Shown piece by piece: positions 33,155 to 34,914 of a DNA stretch of 34,914 nt. Each line of letters starts with the position of its first letter. Positions within the stretch are counted from its first letter, which is position 1. Below the pieces are notes generated by a model that was given only the letters and a program-made list of their open reading frames with translations, did not search any database and was not told where the DNA came from. Source of the DNA: Verrucomicrobiota bacterium (GTDB lineage: Bacteria > Verrucomicrobiota > Verrucomicrobiia > Limisphaerales > UBA9464); contig JANYCC010000110.1 in assembly GCA_025360495.1 (NCBI GenBank), forward strand, positions 1-34,914, read 5' to 3'. Position numbers and translations under genes: made by a program.

Positions 33155-34183
33155 TCAAAAATCAAATTGGTCGATGTTATCGCGCGTGAACTTGAACGGT
33201 TCGCCCAGCAGGATCTGGTCCCCCGCGATCCGCACCGTCCCCACGCGGCCTCCGTCATAGCTCGTCGCCCCGGGTTGAAGACGGCCCTCGGCGAGGGCCT
33301 TGGCGGCGTGCACGGTCAGGTAGCCCAGATCCTTCACCTTCCAAAGGATCACGGTGTCGGTCACGCCCTCCTTCACATAACGCCGGTTCTCGTTGGGCAG
33401 GCCCAACCCGATGACCTTCACCCGGCCCGCCTTGCCCGCCTGTTTCACCGCCTCGGCCGCACCGGGCACCGCGGGCGAACAGATGGCCATGATCAGCTTC
33501 ACGTCCGGATGCGCATTGAGGATGGCCGTAGCCTCCGCGAACGCCTTGTCCTTGAGATCATCGCACGGCCTGAGGGCGACGCGTTTCAGATCCGGGTATT
33601 TTCCGGCATTGCGCCGCTCGATCGCCTGCTGCCATTCGATCATGTTGCCCGCCGTCAGGCTGGCCGTGATGACCGCGTATTCGCCCGCGCCCCCCATCAA
33701 TCGCGCGGCCTCATCCACCAGCGTGTTGCCGATGCCTTCCGGGGTCGCCTGGTTCACAAAGAAACTCCGGGCCTCCGGCAGCGCATCGGCATCGAACGTG
33801 ATGACTTGAACCCCCTTTTGGCGGGCCTTGCGCAAGGCGGTCGAGATGCCTTCACGGTTCTCACACGCCACGGCGATGACATCGACGCCCCGGGTGATCC
33901 ACGTTTCCACAATCTCGTTCTGCTTGGCCGGATCGGGCTCGGTCGGGCCGTCGAAAAGCAGCTTCACGCCCAGGTCCCGGGCGGCTTCCTCGGCCCCCTG
34001 ATGCGCGGCGATGAAGTAGGCGTTGCCCTTGCTCTTGGGCAGGAAGGCGATCGTCAGGACCTTGGACGTCGCCGGCCCGGGACTCACGGCCGTGGGCGCC
34101 GGGGCGGCAGCGGGTTTGCAACCGGTGGCGAGGACGGACCACAGCAAGGACAGTAATAATACCGGGACGGATGCCTGTTTCAT
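33155..34183 (-). CDS. Sugar ABC transporter substrate-binding lipoprotein (rhamnose type)
   Basis: 342 residues. Lipobox L-A-T-G-C with C22, so a membrane-tethered periplasmic receptor; an Ala/Pro-rich linker follows. Peripla_BP_4 fold: the L-T-I-A-F-L-P-K-S-K-G-N-A-Y-F start, E-T-W-I-T-R-G-V-D-V-I-A-V-A-C-E-N, and V-I-T-F-D-A-D-A-L-P, as in RhaS-type rhamnose receptors. The next gene is rhamnulokinase, which fits L-rhamnose uptake. It lies three bases after the permease stop. ATG 34183. The RhaS name is also used for a transcription factor, so no symbol is given. Confidence 0.92.
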   Translation of the reverse strand: MKQASVPVLLLSLLWSVLATGCKPAAAPAPTAVSPGPATSKVLTIAFLPKSKGNAYFIAAHQGAEEAARDLGVKLLFDGPTEPDPAKQNEIVETWITRGVDVIAVACENREGISTALRKARQKGVQVITFDADALPEARSFFVNQATPEGIGNTLVDEAARLMGGAGEYAVITASLTAGNMIEWQQAIERRNAGKYPDLKRVALRPCDDLKDKAFAEATAILNAHPDVKLIMAICSPAVPGAAEAVKQAGKAGRVKVIGLGLPNENRRYVKEGVTDTVILWKVKDLGYLTVHAAKALAEGRLQPGATSYDGGRVGTVRIAGDQILLGEPFKFTRDNIDQFDF

Positions 34184-34186
34184 GGG

Positions 34187-34914
34187 TCAACGGGGTGCGG
34201 CCGGAGTCTTTGCCGTCGGAGTTCCCGCGGACAGCTTTTTCAACACGACGTCCAACACCAGCACGCCGAGCAAAAGGACGCCGGTCAGGATTCCCGCGAG
34301 TTCGGCCGGTTGATCCGACAACTGCAGCCCGTTGCGAAGGACAGCCAGGGTGGCGACGCCGAGCAGGGTGCCCCCGACCGTTCCCGTGCCGCCGAAGATG
34401 CTGGTGCCACCGAGCACGACCGCGGTGATCGCCAGCAATTCATAACCGGTGCCGGCGTCCGCCTTCGCCTGGCCCACACGCGCCACATAAATCAACGCCG
34501 CGAGACCGGTCACCAAACCGCTCAGGACGAATGCCGAAGCCACCCGTCGCTCGACCCGGATGCCGGCATGACGGGCCCCCTCGGGTGCAAAGCCGACCGC
34601 CCGCCATTCGCGTCCGACGACCGTATGATGCACCAGGACCCAGACGGCGGCCGACACGACCAGGAACACGGGCAACTGGGCGGGGATCCAGCCGGCGATA
34701 TAACCCTGACCCAAGGCGAGGAACGCGGGCGGGAATCCCGTGAAGTTGTCCACGCCCCGCGTCAATGCCTCGGCGATCCCGCGGAACAGCGAAAGCGTGC
34801 CCAACGTGACGATCAGGGGCGGCACCCGCAGCCGTGTGGTGAGGACGGCATTGAGGGCGCCGCCCAACCCGGCGCCGACCAGGGTCAGGATCGCCGCCAC
34901 GGGCCAGGCGAGCC
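34187..34914 (-). CDS. Sugar ABC transporter permease (RhaP/RhaQ/RbsC-like), N-terminus cut by window edge
   Basis: At least 242 residues open to the right edge; in-frame L-A-W-P precedes the GTG at 34900, so the protein continues beyond. Multiple hydrophobic spans and the BPD_transp_2 motifs: T-R-L-R-V-P-P-L-I-V-T-L-G-T-L-S-L-F-R-G, and the EAA-type cytoplasmic loop G-x-x-P-E-G-A-R-H-A-G-I-R-V. Inner membrane channel of a ribose/rhamnose-type importer. The stop is three bases before the binding protein ATG. An ATPase and a second permease are expected to the right. Confidence 0.94.
   Translation of the reverse strand, partial: LAWPVAAILTLVGAGLGGALNAVLTTRLRVPPLIVTLGTLSLFRGIAEALTRGVDNFTGFPPAFLALGQGYIAGWIPAQLPVFLVVSAAVWVLVHHTVVGREWRAVGFAPEGARHAGIRVERRVASAFVLSGLVTGLAALIYVARVGQAKADAGTGYELLAITAVVLGGTSIFGGTGTVGGTLLGVATLAVLRNGLQLSDQPAELAGILTGVLLLGVLVLDVVLKKLSAGTPTAKTPAAPR

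Noticed and set aside
1-34914. CRISPR array, insertion sequence, prophage or integrase
   Set aside because: No regularly spaced repeats, terminal inverted repeats with transposase, or phage-type proteins were found on either strand.

Overview
This is a high-GC bacterial chromosomal window of about 32 protein-coding genes packed on both strands. Both edges cut a gene: ctaB on the left, a sugar ABC permease on the right. I see no rRNA, tRNA, CRISPR array, phage gene, integrase or transposase. The best guess for the source is Verrucomicrobiota or another PVC-group bacterium. The hints are a Planctomycete/Verrucomicrobium-type one-haem cytochrome, a giant secreted protease ending in a DTDGDGLDD-type calcium repeat plus a tail common in verrucomicrobial secreted proteins, a Tat-exported Gfo/Idh/MocA protein, and a sensor kinase with repeated periplasmic OB-like modules. 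This is inference from protein style, not phylogeny.

Left part (1-10.6 kb). Haem A biosynthesis genes (ctaA, ctaB) lie downstream of a secreted cupredoxin-like protein, which suggests an aerobic respiratory oxidase locus to the left. Next come ribBA and ribH (riboflavin), a Nudix hydrolase and a secreted Dabb protein. A tight three-gene plus-strand set follows: a VTC-type polyphosphate polymerase, a DUF4956 membrane protein and a HlyD-like membrane-fusion protein. A small ferredoxin follows these. mnmE and a short conserved-looking gene upstream of it read the other way.

Middle part (10.7-23.8 kb). A secreted parvulin-like isomerase is followed by a NarL-type response regulator. The regulator is divergent from a 1398-residue hybrid histidine kinase carrying PAS, HisKA, HATPase, receiver and Hpt modules. 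The kinase stop overlaps the start of a Wzx-like flippase. Converging on the flippase is a minus-strand operon of overlapping genes: TPR protein, DUF6941-like protein, Rieske protein and GT4 glycosyltransferase. Then come a HAD hydrolase, an anchored hypothetical, a membrane TPR protein and the cytochrome.

Right part (23.9-34.9 kb). A 1749-residue subtilisin-like secreted protease is followed by a 59-codon plus-strand gene. A minus-strand block then runs permease, sugar-binding lipoprotein, rhamnulokinase, Gfo/Idh/MocA protein, thyA. The first three look like L-rhamnose uptake and phosphorylation.

Most worth a second look: the VTC-DUF4956-HlyD set; the phosphorelay kinase fused translationally to a flippase; a decayed or atypical FMN-riboswitch-like leader before ribBA; short tandem duplications placed exactly at gene junctions; and an amidotransferase-like module inside the subtilase.
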